Source: Streptomyces sp. RB17 (lineage in GTDB: Bacteria; Actinomycetota; Actinomycetes; Streptomycetales; Streptomycetaceae). Taken from it: 64,000 bases of DNA. Position 1 is the first letter of the stretch, and every line of letters starts with the position of its first letter. The DNA lies in NCBI RefSeq assembly GCF_009604455.1, contig NZ_WEGL01000005.1, forward strand, positions 248,001 through 312,000, given 5' to 3'. The notes under the pieces were generated by a model. That model saw nothing but the letters and a program-made list of their open reading frames with translations, was not told the DNA's origin and did not search any database. Positions 1-8,246 of this stretch are shown in pieces. Both the position numbers and the translations under genes were made by a program.

Positions 1-74
1 TCTGTTGCCGTTGAGCCAGTCGACAAGGGACCTGGGCTGGACCGTGCCGGGGAGACGCCGCCTAGGGTGGGGGT

Positions 75-1199
75 ATGGGCGGCGGCACGGTGACGCTGTT
101 TCTGTGCGGTGACGTGATGCTCGGGCGCGGCGTCGACCAGATCCTTCCGCACCCCGGAAACCCGGAGCTGCGCGAGGGGTACGTCACGGATGCCCGGTCG
201 TACGTGGAACTGGCCGAGCGGGCCAGCGGTCCGATCCCCGCGCCGGTCCACCCCGCCTGGCCGTGGGGCGAGGCGCTGCGGCTGCTGGAGGAGACCGCAC
301 CGGACGCCCGGATCATGAATCTGGAGACGGCCGTCACGCGCAGCGACGCGTTCGAGCCGGGCAAGGCGGTGCACTACCGGATGCATCCGGCCAACCTGCC
401 CGCCCTGACGGTGGCCCGGCCCGATGTGTGCGTCCTGTCCAACAACCATGTGCTGGACTTCGGGCGGCCGGGCCTGGAGGAAACCCTGGACTCACTCGCC
501 GGTGCGGGCCTGCGGACCGTGGGGGCGGGGCGCGACGCCGACGAGGCGCACGCGCCCGCGGCGGTCCCTGCCGGTCCCGGCCGCCGCATCCTGGTCTTCG
601 CCCTCGGCGCACTGTCCAGCGGCATCCCGCCCGACTGGGCCGCGACCACCGACGACCCCGGTGTCGCCTACGTCCAAGAGCTGTCGGCGGCGGCAGCCGA
701 GGAGGCCGCCCAGCGGGTACGGCGGGACAAGCGGCCCGGAGACATCGTGGTCGTGTCGGTGCACTGGGGCTCCAACTGGGGCTATCTGGTCCCCCGCGAG
801 CAGAAGCGCTTCGCGCACGCCCTGGTCGACGGCGGCGCCGACGTCGTCCACGGGCACTCCTCGCACCACCCCCGGCCCGTCGAGGTGTACCGAGGCCGGT
901 TGATCCTCTACGGCTGCGGCGACTTCATCGACGACTACGAGGGCATCACGGGCTACGAGGAGTACCGCGACGACCTCCGGCTGGGCTACCTCGTCACGCT
1001 GGACGCGGACACGGGGCGCCCCACCGGCATGCGGATGGTCCCCTGGCAGGCCCGCCGGATGCGGCTGGAACCCGCGGGGGACCGGGACCGGGCATGGCTG
1101 CGCTCGACCCTCGACCGGATCTGCCACGGCGTGCACATCGGCACGGAGCCCGACGGAACGCTCGGCGTCGTGGCGGGGTTTGCGGGCTCGGGCTCGTGA
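75..1199 (+). CDS. CapA/PgsA-family metallophosphatase-like protein
   Basis: A 374-residue protein of the CapA (PGA_cap) family, a branch of the calcineurin-like phosphoesterase fold. Visible family signatures in order are GDVMLGRG near the N-terminus (metal site), NLETAVT, the SNNHVLDFG block (NNHxxD), VSVHWGSNWG in the middle, and HGHSSHHPRPVEVYRG followed by LYGCGDFIDDY. The family is named after capsule/poly-gamma-glutamate synthesis, but many members stand alone with no capsule genes, as here, so the substrate is unknown. No signal peptide or transmembrane segment is evident, suggesting a cytoplasmic location. The ATG at 75 follows a weak purine-rich stretch. Nothing else is recognisable in bases 1-74. 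Confidence 0.85.
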   Translation: MGGGTVTLFLCGDVMLGRGVDQILPHPGNPELREGYVTDARSYVELAERASGPIPAPVHPAWPWGEALRLLEETAPDARIMNLETAVTRSDAFEPGKAVHYRMHPANLPALTVARPDVCVLSNNHVLDFGRPGLEETLDSLAGAGLRTVGAGRDADEAHAPAAVPAGPGRRILVFALGALSSGIPPDWAATTDDPGVAYVQELSAAAAEEAAQRVRRDKRPGDIVVVSVHWGSNWGYLVPREQKRFAHALVDGGADVVHGHSSHHPRPVEVYRGRLILYGCGDFIDDYEGITGYEEYRDDLRLGYLVTLDADTGRPTGMRMVPWQARRMRLEPAGDRDRAWLRSTLDRICHGVHIGTEPDGTLGVVAGFAGSGS

Positions 1200-1272
1200 T
1201 GTGCAGGGCGCCGGACGTCACCGGGTGCAGCGAGAACAAGCCGGAGAGTTGCGGACACCCGAGCCTGGCAGA

Positions 1273-1296
1273 CGCCCCCCGCGTTCCCCGGGGGCG
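1273..1296 (+). terminator. Possible intrinsic terminator after the CapA-like gene
   Basis: CGCCCCC and GGGGGCG form a 7-bp perfect stem with a 10-nt loop about 75 nt after the stop codon. There is no T-run, as is usual in streptomycetes. The rest of 1200-1442 shows no convincing gene. Confidence 0.4.
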
Positions 1297-1442
1297 CGGC
1301 GATTGAAAGGCCAACAAGACAGCGCCCCGTGCCTCGTGCACCATGGCTGAAGGCCTTGTTCGGGCGATGGACGTGTTCGTGCGCTGCGGTATCGGCGCCA
1401 CCACCGGAAGTCCGCCGAGTTCCCTGGGGTGGTGAACTCACC

Positions 1443-1745
1443 ATGCTGCTACCGGCGAAATCCGAAGTACGCCGTCTGCTGCGACGCTACCGGGTGTGCG
1501 AGCGCGCCACGGTCGCGGCACCCGCCGATCTCGCCTCGCGTGCCGCCTTCGAGGACTCGGGCTACACGCTGTGCGTGCTGATGGGCGAGCGCAACCCCCG
1601 GGAGGCGGCCGCCGCCGCCCGGCGCTACCTGTGCACCGACCTGGTCACTTACCTGAGGGAGCGGAACGGGCGGACACGGGCGGCCGCCGTCGCCCGGCGG
1701 TCGCGCCGATCCGCTCCGACGACCCAGGACTTCCGGGCGGGCTGA
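1443..1745 (+). CDS. DUF5133 domain protein
   Basis: A 100-residue basic protein beginning MLLPAKSEVRRLLRRYRVCE, which I recognise as the start of the DUF5133 family common in Streptomyces. The central segment (about residues 25-70) is a helical ANTAR-like block (YTLCVLMGERNPREAAAAAR) followed by an Arg-rich tail. Members are short and often sit near stress or light-response genes; no biochemical function is established. The ATG at 1443 is chosen because the family starts exactly here, although the open frame extends upstream. It is followed 35 nt later by a CBS-pair gene on the same strand. Confidence 0.75.
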   Translation: MLLPAKSEVRRLLRRYRVCERATVAAPADLASRAAFEDSGYTLCVLMGERNPREAAAAARRYLCTDLVTYLRERNGRTRAAAVARRSRRSAPTTQDFRAG

Positions 1746-1780
1746 CTGCTCGCGCCGGCACAGCCGTGAAGGGACGAGCG

Positions 1781-2206
1781 ATGACGACTGCGAAGGACAT
1801 CATGAGCCCGGGTGCCCAGTGGATACCCCGGCACGAGACGCTGGACCGGGCCGCGCAGATGATGCGGGACCACAAGCTGGGCGCACTTCCGGTCAGCGAC
1901 CCGGACAACGCCGACCGTATGTGCGGCATCATCACCGACCGCGACATCGTGGTGAAGTGCATCGCCGCGGGGCGCGACCCCGCGCGGATGACGTGCGGTG
2001 ACATCTGCGAGGGCACACCGCGCTGGATCGATGCCGCGGCCGACATCTCGGACGCCCTGCGGGAGATGGAGGGTCACCAGATCAAGCGCCTCCCGGTCGT
2101 CGAGAACAAGCGCATGATCGGAATGATCAGCGAGACCGACATCGCCCGGCACCTGAACGACAACCAGCTCGCGGAGTTCGTCCACCGGGTGTACGCCCCC
2201 GCCTGA
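1781..2206 (+). CDS. CBS-pair domain protein
   Basis: A 141-residue protein made almost entirely of two CBS motifs. CBS1 is about residues 1-65 (TAKDIMSPGAQWI ... GIITDRDIVVKCIAAG) and CBS2 about 70-130 (CGDICEGTPRWIDAAADI ... LPVVENKRMIGMISETDIARHL). Such stand-alone Bateman modules bind adenine nucleotides and usually act as energy or stress sensors; the partner is unknown. The start at 1781 has the upstream purine stretch GAAGGGA about 8 nt away. It is similar in kind to the CBS protein at 50140 but not obviously part of the catabolic locus downstream. Confidence 0.88.
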   Translation: MTTAKDIMSPGAQWIPRHETLDRAAQMMRDHKLGALPVSDPDNADRMCGIITDRDIVVKCIAAGRDPARMTCGDICEGTPRWIDAAADISDALREMEGHQIKRLPVVENKRMIGMISETDIARHLNDNQLAEFVHRVYAPA

Positions 2207-2232
2207 TCGCCCAAGAGACTCGACACCTCCGT

Positions 2233-2296
2233 CGCCGACGACCCGGCCGCGCACGCCGACTCCCCTTCCCGGAGCCGGCCGGCCGGGTCGTCGGCG
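2233..2296 (+). terminator. Long hairpin after the CBS gene
   Basis: Two perfect 17-nt arms (2233-2249 and 2280-2296, core GACGACCCGGCCG / CGGCCGGGTCGTC) flank a 30-nt loop just after the CBS stop codon. It is a likely transcription terminator separating this gene from the formaldehyde module. Confidence 0.55.
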
Positions 2297-2397
2297 AAAC
2301 CTTTGACGGACGAGCCGCCGGCGAACCTTTTGGCAGCCGACGGATCCTTGACCGCTGCTTCGGCCTCCGCGATGCTGTGTTGCGAAACGTGAGAGGT

Positions 2398-2414
2398 GTG
2401 CCGTAATAGGCAAC
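2398..2414 (+). promoter_or_regulatory. Candidate IclR-type operator before mscR
   Basis: GTGCCG-TAATA-GGCAAC fits the GTTGCG-N5-CGCAAC pattern seen repeatedly in this locus with one fully degenerate half. The TAATA spacer is identical to that of the site before purU. A further GTTGCG half-site lies at 2379-2384. It lies about 30 nt upstream of the mscR start, suggesting that formaldehyde oxidation is co-regulated with betaine demethylation. Confidence 0.5.
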
Positions 2415-2446
2415 ATCTTCGATCCGCTGTGAGCCGAGGAGTGGCC

Positions 2447-3532
2447 ATGTCCCAGCAGGTCCGTGGGGTCGTCGCGCGGAGCAAGGGCGCCCCTGTCAGT
2501 CTGGAAACGATCGTCGTGCCCGACCCCGGCCCGGGCGAGGCGCTGGTCAAGATCGAGGCCTGCGGGGTCTGCCACACCGATCTGCACTACCGCGAGGGCG
2601 GTATCAGCGACGACTTCCCCTTCCTGCTGGGGCACGAGGCCGCGGGTGTCGTCGAGGCGGTCGGCGAAGGGGTCACCGATGTGGCGCCCGGTGACTTCGT
2701 GATCCTCAACTGGCGTGCCGTGTGCGGGCAGTGCCGGGCCTGTCTGCGCGGCCGGCCCTGGTACTGCTTCGACACGCACAACGCCAAGCAGAGGATGACC
2801 CTGACGGACGGCACGGAGCTGTCGCCGGCGCTGGGCATCGGCGCCTTCGCCGAGAAGACGCTCGTCGCCGCCGGCCAGTGCACCAAGGTCGACCCGGCCG
2901 CCTCGCCCGCCGCCGCCGGGCTGCTCGGCTGCGGTGTGATGGCCGGCATCGGCGCGGCCATCAACACGGGGAACGTCGGCCGTGGGGACACCGTCGCCGT
3001 GATCGGGTGTGGCGGTGTGGGCGCCGCGGCGGTCCTCGGATCGAAGCTGGCGGGCGCGGCGAGGATCATCGCCGTGGACATCGACGACCGCAAGCTGGAC
3101 ACCGCCAGGAAGCTGGGCGCCACCCACACGGTCAACTCCAAGGCAGGCGACGCGGTCGATACGATCCGCGAGCTGACCGGCGGCTTCGGCGCCGACGTGG
3201 TCATCGAGGCCGTCGGCCGCCCGGAGACGTACCGGCAGGCCTTCTACGCCCGCGACCTCGCCGGCACCGTCGTCCTCGTCGGCGTGCCCACCCCCGAGAT
3301 GAAGCTGGAACTGCCCCTGCTGGACGTCTTCGGCCGCGGCGGCGCCCTGAAGTCGTCCTGGTACGGCGACTGCCTGCCCTCCCGTGACTTCCCGATGCTC
3401 ATCGACCTCTATCTGCAGGGCCGTCTCGACCTGGACGCCTTCGTCACCGAGACCATCGCGCTGGACGAGGTCGAGAAGGCCTTCGAGCGGATGCACGGCG
3501 GCGACGTGCTGCGTTCGGTGGTGCTCCTCTGA
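2447..3532 (+). CDS. mscR: S-(hydroxymethyl)mycothiol dehydrogenase (formaldehyde dehydrogenase)
   Basis: A 361-residue zinc-dependent alcohol dehydrogenase of the MscR/AdhE2 type, which oxidises the spontaneous formaldehyde-mycothiol adduct to S-formylmycothiol using NAD. Visible features are the catalytic zinc Cys in GVCHTD (Cys42), LLGHEAAG, the structural-zinc cluster CGQCRACLRGRPWYC, the family block LTDGTELSPALGIGAF, and the Rossmann motif GCGGVG. The length equals that of the mycobacterial enzyme. The ATG at 2447 is preferred over the upstream in-frame GTG because GAGGAG sits 6 nt before it and the product then begins MSQQVRGVVAR like its homologues. Its stop overlaps the next ATG by one base, so the two genes form an operon. 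In this locus it would remove formaldehyde released by oxidative N-demethylation. Confidence 0.93.
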   Translation: MSQQVRGVVARSKGAPVSLETIVVPDPGPGEALVKIEACGVCHTDLHYREGGISDDFPFLLGHEAAGVVEAVGEGVTDVAPGDFVILNWRAVCGQCRACLRGRPWYCFDTHNAKQRMTLTDGTELSPALGIGAFAEKTLVAAGQCTKVDPAASPAAAGLLGCGVMAGIGAAINTGNVGRGDTVAVIGCGGVGAAAVLGSKLAGAARIIAVDIDDRKLDTARKLGATHTVNSKAGDAVDTIRELTGGFGADVVIEAVGRPETYRQAFYARDLAGTVVLVGVPTPEMKLELPLLDVFGRGGALKSSWYGDCLPSRDFPMLIDLYLQGRLDLDAFVTETIALDEVEKAFERMHGGDVLRSVVLL

Positions 3533-4167
3533 TGGCGGGCGGCGCCCGCATCGAACGTCTCGTCACGTCCGGGACGTTCTCGCTCGACGGCGGCACCTGG
3601 GACGTGGACAACAACGTGTGGATCGTGGGTGACGACACCGAGGCGGTGGTGATCGACGCCGCTCATGACGCCGAGGCCATCGCCCGGGCCCTGGGCGGTC
3701 GCACCCTGCGGGCGATCGTGTGCACCCACGCGCACAACGACCACATCGACGCCGCACCCGACCTCGCCGCCCGTACCGGCGCCCCGGTCCTGCTGCACGC
3801 CGACGATCTGCCGCTGTGGAAACAGACCCATCCCGACCGGGCGCCCGACGGCGAGCTGACCGACGGACAGCGCCTCACCGTCGCCGGGGTGGAGCTGGCC
3901 GTACTGCACACCCCGGGACATGCCCCCGGGGCCGTGTGTCTGTACGCCCCGCAGCTGTCCGCGCTGTTCAGCGGCGACACGCTGTTCGCCGGCGGGCCGG
4001 GGGCCACGGGACGGTCGTACAGCGACTTCCCGACCATCATCCGATCGATCGGGGAACGGCTCCTCGCCCTGCCGGACGACACCGTCGTGCACACCGGCCA
4101 CGGCGACACCACCACCGTCGGCGCCGAGGCGCCGCATCTTCAGGAGTGGATCGAGCGCGGCTTCTGA
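3532..4167 (+). CDS. MBL-fold hydrolase, probable partner of mycothiol formaldehyde dehydrogenase
   Basis: A 211-residue metallo-beta-lactamase fold protein with the metal motif THAHNDH at residues 65-71, then HTPGHAPGAVCLY and FSGDTLFAGGPGATG. In mycobacteria and other actinobacteria an MBL gene of this type directly follows the mycothiol-dependent formaldehyde dehydrogenase, and a role as S-formylmycothiol hydrolase (releasing formate) has been proposed. That role is inference here. The translational overlap TGATG with mscR supports a shared function. There is no signal peptide. Confidence 0.85.
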   Translation: MAGGARIERLVTSGTFSLDGGTWDVDNNVWIVGDDTEAVVIDAAHDAEAIARALGGRTLRAIVCTHAHNDHIDAAPDLAARTGAPVLLHADDLPLWKQTHPDRAPDGELTDGQRLTVAGVELAVLHTPGHAPGAVCLYAPQLSALFSGDTLFAGGPGATGRSYSDFPTIIRSIGERLLALPDDTVVHTGHGDTTTVGAEAPHLQEWIERGF

Positions 4168-4182
4168 CCGCCCGGCGAGAAG

Positions 4183-4233
4183 CGGCCCTGCCCCGGTGAC
4201 GGACCGACACGGACGGCACCGGCGGCAGGGCCG
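4183..4233 (+). terminator. Terminator after the mscR-MBL operon
   Basis: A stem of about 16 bp (CGGCCCTGCC-CCGGTG pairing with CACCGG-C-GGCAGGGCCG, one bulged base) lies 15 nt after the MBL stop. Confidence 0.6.
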
Positions 4234-4379
4234 TCGCCGCACCTCCGGCACCACCCTGATCTGCCTGTTGACCTGCGCTTTCGAGACCGCTCCGGCATGC
4301 CCGGAAACCGGTCGCCGCGGACCGCGCAAAGGGCCCTCTGGATGCCTTGACAACCCTTCAGAGCGGCCAGCAGACTGAC

Positions 4380-4410
4380 GTTGCGCTCATCGCAATCCGT
4401 TTCGCTATAC
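4380..4410 (+). promoter_or_regulatory. Promoter with IclR-type operator before ferredoxin 1
   Basis: The operator GTTGCG-CTCAT-CGCAAT (4380-4396) overlaps a possible -35 TTGCGC (4381-4386). A -10-like CTATAC (4405-4410) follows at 18-nt spacing, leaving only about a dozen bases to the ATG. The same arrangement, with flanking CAGACTGAC upstream and ACGCACCGAGGT downstream, recurs before the second ferredoxin gene at 27570. The conservation around a diverged spacer argues for function. Confidence 0.65.
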
Positions 4411-4423
4411 GCACCGAGGTGTC

Positions 4424-4786
4424 ATGATGATTCCCGCGTGCCGACTCGTGGATCTCCCGCGAGGCGAGGCCCACCGGCTCGACATCGACCCGCCCGTGTC
4501 GGTGTTCCACACCGACGACGGCGAGCTCTTCGCCATCGACGACACCTGCACCCACCAGGACGCGTCGCTCGCCGACGGCTGGCTGGAGGGCTGCGAGGTG
4601 GAATGCCCCCTGCACGCCTCCAGGTTCGACCTGAGGACCGGAGCCGTGGACGCCCCGCCGGCCAAGCTCCCGGTCCGCACCCACGAGGTCGTCGTCGAGG
4701 ACGGCATGGTCTACGTGCGGCTCTCCACTCAGGCGCCCAACCTGCCGCCGTGCGTCGCCGCCCGCCTGGCCGGAGACCCCGCGTGA
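4424..4786 (+). CDS. Rieske [2Fe-2S] ferredoxin 1
   Basis: A 120-residue Rieske-type ferredoxin of the dioxygenase ferredoxin-subunit family. The cluster ligands are Cys42-X-His44 (CTHQ) and Cys61-X2-His64 (CPLH), separated by the expected loop. It should carry electrons from the adjacent FAD reductase to the Rieske oxygenase at 6076. The GAGG ribosome site lies 5 nt before ATG 4424. The stop overlaps the reductase GTG (GTGA), so the two are translationally coupled. It is closely similar to the ferredoxin at 27618, and both have the same promoter layout, implying a local duplication. Confidence 0.9.
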   Translation: MMIPACRLVDLPRGEAHRLDIDPPVSVFHTDDGELFAIDDTCTHQDASLADGWLEGCEVECPLHASRFDLRTGAVDAPPAKLPVRTHEVVVEDGMVYVRLSTQAPNLPPCVAARLAGDPA

Positions 4787-5946
4787 GGACCGTCGCCGTG
4801 GTGGGCGCCTCGCTGGCCGGACTGTCGGCCGCGCGCTCGCTGCGGAAGCGGGGGTACGACGGCCGGCTGGTCGTCGTCGGTGACGAGCTCCACCGCCCGT
4901 ACGACAGGCCGCCGTTGTCCAAGGAGTTCCTGGCCGGTGCCGTCGGCGAAGCGGAACTGGCACTGGAGAGGGACGACGAGGAGCTCCGGGCGGAGTGGGT
5001 GCTCGGCGCCCGCGCCACCGGACTCGACCGCACCGAGCGGGCCGTCCGGCTCGCCGACGGCCGGGAGATACGCGCCGACGGCGTGGTCATCGCGACCGGC
5101 GCCGCCGCCCGCACCCTGCCCGGCACCGAGGGTCTCGCCGGCGTCCATGTGCTGCGCACGCTCGACGACGCCCGCGCCCTCAGGGACGACCTGGCCCGGG
5201 GCGGACGCCTGGTGGTGATCGGCGGCGGGTTCATCGGCGCCGAGGTCGCCTCCACCGCGTACGCCCTCGGCCTGGACGTGACCGTCATCGAGGCGGCGCC
5301 GACGCCGCTGGCCGGACCGCTCGGCGAGACCATGGGCGGGGTCGTCTCCGCCCTCCACGCGGATCACGGGGTACGGCTGCTGTGCGGAGTCGGGGTCAAG
5401 GGACTGAGCGGGGAGCACCGGGTGGACGCGGTGCTGCTGGAGGACGGTCGCAGCATCCCCGCGGACACCGTCGTCGTCGGTGTGGGGGCGCGGCCCTGTG
5501 TCGAGTGGCTGGAGGGCTCGGGCGTCGCACTCGACAACGGTGTGAAGTGCGGCGCTGACGGCCGCACGAGTGTCGCCGGGGTCGTCGCCGTGGGCGACTG
5601 CGCCAACTGGTACGACCCGCACACCGGGGCCCACCGCAGGGTCGAGCACTGGACCGGCGCGCTGGAACGGCCGGACGCCGCCGTCGCCGTGCTGCTCGCC
5701 CACGGTGCGACCGAGCCGGGTGCGCCCCGGCCGCCGTACTTCTGGTCCGATCAGTACGGCGTGAAGATCCAGTTCGTCGGCCACGCGGCCGGGGCCGACA
5801 GTGTGACGGTCGAGGAGGGCTCGACCGACGACCGCAGTTTTCTGGCGGTCTACCGCAGGGCGGGCCGGCCGGTCGCCGTGCTCGGCATGAACCAGCCGCG
5901 GCTGTTCACCCGCCGGCGCAAGCAGTTCACCTCCGCCACGTCTTGA
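4783..5946 (+). CDS. FAD-dependent ferredoxin reductase 1
   Basis: A 387-residue NAD(P)H-ferredoxin reductase of the rhodocoxin/putidaredoxin reductase type. Visible features are the N-terminal FAD motif VVGASLAGLSAA, the family block YDRPPLSKEFL near residue 45, ATGAAARTLPG, a second Rossmann motif VIGGGFIGAEVAS for NAD(P)H, VVGVGARP, and VVAVGDCANWYD contacting FAD. The C-terminal reductase domain contains FWSDQYGVKIQ. The GTG start overlaps the ferredoxin stop. It most probably feeds electrons through ferredoxin 1 to the Rieske oxygenase encoded next. A second intact copy is at 31680 and a wrecked copy at 27992. Confidence 0.9.
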   Translation: MRTVAVVGASLAGLSAARSLRKRGYDGRLVVVGDELHRPYDRPPLSKEFLAGAVGEAELALERDDEELRAEWVLGARATGLDRTERAVRLADGREIRADGVVIATGAAARTLPGTEGLAGVHVLRTLDDARALRDDLARGGRLVVIGGGFIGAEVASTAYALGLDVTVIEAAPTPLAGPLGETMGGVVSALHADHGVRLLCGVGVKGLSGEHRVDAVLLEDGRSIPADTVVVGVGARPCVEWLEGSGVALDNGVKCGADGRTSVAGVVAVGDCANWYDPHTGAHRRVEHWTGALERPDAAVAVLLAHGATEPGAPRPPYFWSDQYGVKIQFVGHAAGADSVTVEEGSTDDRSFLAVYRRAGRPVAVLGMNQPRLFTRRRKQFTSATS

Positions 5947-5992
5947 CACCGCCCCTGCGGCAACTCATTCTGCGTTGCACATGAAACGCAGT

Positions 5993-6009
5993 GTTGCTTC
6001 ATACACAAC
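5993..6009 (+). promoter_or_regulatory. Candidate IclR-type operator before the Rieske oxygenase
   Basis: GTTGCT-TCATA-CACAAC fits the local N5 consensus. An overlapping second inverted repeat, TGCGTT-N8-AACGCA (5971-5990), lies immediately upstream. Both are within 105 nt of the chosen start. Confidence 0.5.
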
Positions 6010-6075
6010 GCCGCCCGAAGTTGCTCTTCCCGGCGCGTGACCTACCGATCCACGACGTCTCCCGAGGAGTGCACC

Positions 6076-7209
6076 GTGACCTCGACCAGCCTGCCGGACA
6101 GCCTGATCGCCACTCTCCCCGGCTCCGCCTACACGGATCCCGGCATCTTCGCCCAGGAACAGGAGCACATCTTCGAGGCGATGTGGTTCTGCGTCGCGCG
6201 CTCGTCCGACCTGGCCGGGCCCGGTGCCTTCCGCACCGTGGACGTGGGCCGAGAGAGCATCCTCGTCACCCGGGCGCGCGACAACGCCGTACGTGCCTAC
6301 TTCAATGTATGCCGGCACCGCGGAGCCAAGCTCTGCACCGAGGAGACGGGCGAGGTCAAGCGGGCCTTCCAGTGCCCGTACCACGCCTGGACCTACGACC
6401 TGAACGGCAAGCTCGTCGCGGCGCCCAACCTCACCAAGATGCCCGACGTCGGCCGCACCGAGTACGGCCTGGTGACCGTGGCCGTCCGCGAGTGGCTCGG
6501 CTATGTCTGGGTGTGCCTGGCGGAGAACCCGCCCTCCTTCGAGGAGGACGTCATCGGGGCGGTCGTCGAACGCCTCGGCGACGTGGAGTCGATCGAGCGC
6601 TACGACATCGACCGCCTGTCGGTGGGCAAGCGGATCGCCTACGACGTCAAGGCGAACTGGAAGCTCATCATCGAGAACTTCATGGAGTGCTACCACTGCG
6701 CCACCATCCATCCCGAACTCACCGAGGTGCTGCCGGAGTTCGCCGACGGCTACGCCGCCCAGTACTACGTCGGGCACGGCGCCGAGTTCGGCGCGGAGGT
6801 CCAGGGCTTCACCGTGGACGGCTCCCAGGGGCTGGACCGCATTCCGGGGGTCTCCGAGGAGCAGGACCGCCGCTACTACGCGATCACCGTCAAGCCGCAG
6901 GTGTTCATCAACCTGGTGCCCGACCACGTGATCTTCCACCGGATGTACCCGGTCGCCGTCGACCGCACGATCGTCGAGTGCGACTGGCTCTACCTCCCGC
7001 ACGTCGTGGAGAGCGGCAAGGACGTCAGCCGGTCCGTGGAGCTCTTCGACCGGGTCAACCGCCAGGACTTCGACGCCTGCGAACGCACCCAGCCGGGTAT
7101 GAGCTCACGGCTGTACGCCAAGGGCGGCGTGCTCGTGCCCAGTGAGCACCACATCGGCGCCTTTCACGACTGGGTGAACGAACGCCTCGGCACGCTGCGG
7201 CCGGAGTGA
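6076..7209 (+). CDS. gbcA: Rieske non-heme iron oxygenase, probable glycine betaine N-demethylase (GbcA-like)
   Basis: A 377-residue aromatic-ring-hydroxylating-type oxygenase alpha subunit. The Rieske ligands are Cys79-X-His81 (CRHRG) and Cys100-X2-His103 (CPYHAW). The mononuclear iron ligands are in ECYHCATIH (His207, His212). Quaternary-amine demethylases (GbcA, stachydrine and carnitine oxygenases) belong to this branch. The surrounding choline-to-glycine genes make glycine betaine the likely substrate, giving dimethylglycine plus formaldehyde. The GTG at 6076 is preferred because GAGGAG lies 6 nt upstream; an in-frame GTG at 6037 would add 13 residues. No GbcB-type fused reductase is present, and separate ferredoxin and reductase genes lie upstream instead. 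Confidence 0.85.
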   Translation: MTSTSLPDSLIATLPGSAYTDPGIFAQEQEHIFEAMWFCVARSSDLAGPGAFRTVDVGRESILVTRARDNAVRAYFNVCRHRGAKLCTEETGEVKRAFQCPYHAWTYDLNGKLVAAPNLTKMPDVGRTEYGLVTVAVREWLGYVWVCLAENPPSFEEDVIGAVVERLGDVESIERYDIDRLSVGKRIAYDVKANWKLIIENFMECYHCATIHPELTEVLPEFADGYAAQYYVGHGAEFGAEVQGFTVDGSQGLDRIPGVSEEQDRRYYAITVKPQVFINLVPDHVIFHRMYPVAVDRTIVECDWLYLPHVVESGKDVSRSVELFDRVNRQDFDACERTQPGMSSRLYAKGGVLVPSEHHIGAFHDWVNERLGTLRPE

Positions 7210-7246
7210 CGCGGGAGGCGATGTGCGGTGCGGAGGGAGCGCCCGT

Positions 7247-7273
7247 GGCCCGCGCGGGGGGCGTACGCGGGCC
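7247..7273. terminator. Possible bidirectional terminator
   Basis: GGCCCGCG and CGCGGGCC form a perfect 8-bp stem with an 11-nt loop in the short gap between the convergent oxygenase and iclR1 genes. Confidence 0.35.
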
Positions 7274-7297
7274 GTACGGCGGTCGTGCTCCGTGCGC

Positions 7298-8095
7298 TCA
7301 GCCGAGGTATCCCATCCGGTGGCTGATCTCGTCCGCGCCCTTGACCAGCAGCGGAGCGAGCTCGTGCATGCGCTCCTCGGTGAACCGGTAGGAGGGTCCG
7401 GAGGCGCTGATCGACGCGATGACCTGGCCCTCCCGGTCGCGGATCGGGGCGGCCATGGCGTGCAGCCCGATCTCCAGCTCCTCCAGCGTCCAGGCGTAAC
7501 CACGCTCCCGGGCCTCGGCGAGGTTCTTCTCCAGCTTCGCCTTCGCGGAGATCGTGTGCGGGGTCAGCTTCTTCAGGCCGGCCTCGGTCAGCAGTGTCGC
7601 GCGTTCCTTGGCGGGCAGGTGGGCCAGCAGGATCTTGCCGCTGGAGGTGGCGTGCAGCGGGGTCAGCTGGCCGACCCAGTTGTGCGCGGTGACGGCGGCC
7701 GTGCCGCGCACCTGGTAGAGGTTGATCGCATACTGCTCCTGCATCACGGCGATGTTGACCGTCTCGCCGATCTCCTCGGCCAGGCGCTCGCACACCGGAC
7801 GCCCCTGCTGGGTGATGTCGATGCGTCCCGTGACGGCGCCGGCCAGGCGTACGATGCCGAAGCCCAGCCGGTACTTTCCGCGCTCGCCCGACTGTTCCAC
7901 GAGGCCGCGCGCCTCCAGGGCGCCGAGCAGCCGGAACGCTGTCGACTTGTGCACATCGATCTCGGCGGCCACCTCGCTCACGCCCGCCTCGCCCCGCTGG
8001 GCCAGGATCTCCAGGACGCTGATGGCGCGGTCGACGGACTGCACTCCGCCGGGGGGTGAACCGTTCGTTTCGGTATCCGGACTGTAGTTGCTCAT
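7298..8095 (-). CDS. IclR-family transcriptional regulator 1
   Basis: A 265-residue IclR regulator. The N-terminal winged helix (about residues 17-80) begins VQSVDRAISVLEIL and includes the recognition region DVHKSTAFRLLGALEARGLVEQ. The C-terminal effector domain (about 95-260) contains WVGQLTPLHATSSGKILLA and ASISASGPSYRF. It is near-identical in layout and motifs to IclR 2 at 29239, clearly a paralogue. It is divergent from betA and lies within the betaine locus, so it is the natural candidate to read the repeated GTTGCG-N5-CGCAAC sites. One such site overlaps its own start codon, implying autoregulation. The effector is unknown; choline, betaine or a demethylated product is a guess. Confidence 0.92.
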   Translation of the reverse strand: MSNYSPDTETNGSPPGGVQSVDRAISVLEILAQRGEAGVSEVAAEIDVHKSTAFRLLGALEARGLVEQSGERGKYRLGFGIVRLAGAVTGRIDITQQGRPVCERLAEEIGETVNIAVMQEQYAINLYQVRGTAAVTAHNWVGQLTPLHATSSGKILLAHLPAKERATLLTEAGLKKLTPHTISAKAKLEKNLAEARERGYAWTLEELEIGLHAMAAPIRDREGQVIASISASGPSYRFTEERMHELAPLLVKGADEISHRMGYLG

Positions 8096-8107
8096 GACGG
8101 AACTATA
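8087..8107 (-). promoter_or_regulatory. iclR1 promoter and autoregulatory operator
   Basis: On the plus strand GTTGCT-CATGA-CGGAAC (8087-8103) spans the start codon of iclR1. The minus-strand -10 TATAGT (8107-8102) ends 6 nt before the ATG, so the transcript is probably leaderless. The same arrangement is found at iclR2. Confidence 0.6.
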
Positions 8108-8161
8108 CGCGCAGTAAACAACGCACAGGCAAGTAACGCGCTGTGAACAAAGATCTTACAA

Positions 8162-8178
8162 GTTGCGCCGTCCGCAAC
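8162..8178. promoter_or_regulatory. Perfect IclR-type operator between iclR1 and betA
   Basis: GTTGCG-CCGTC-CGCAAC is the best-matching site in the window, with perfect 6-bp half-sites and a 5-bp spacer. It lies about 70 nt before betA in the divergent iclR1/betA region. Confidence 0.7.
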
Positions 8179-8246
8179 CTGGTGCGCATAGCGATACCCG
8201 TACTAGCATGCCCGGCACATCAACGACGCGAGCGAGACGAGGCACC

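Noticed and set aside
1200..1442. Possible gene remnant between CapA-like and DUF5133 genes
   Set aside because: Frames there show no family motif and are in unlikely codon use; only a hairpin is convincing.
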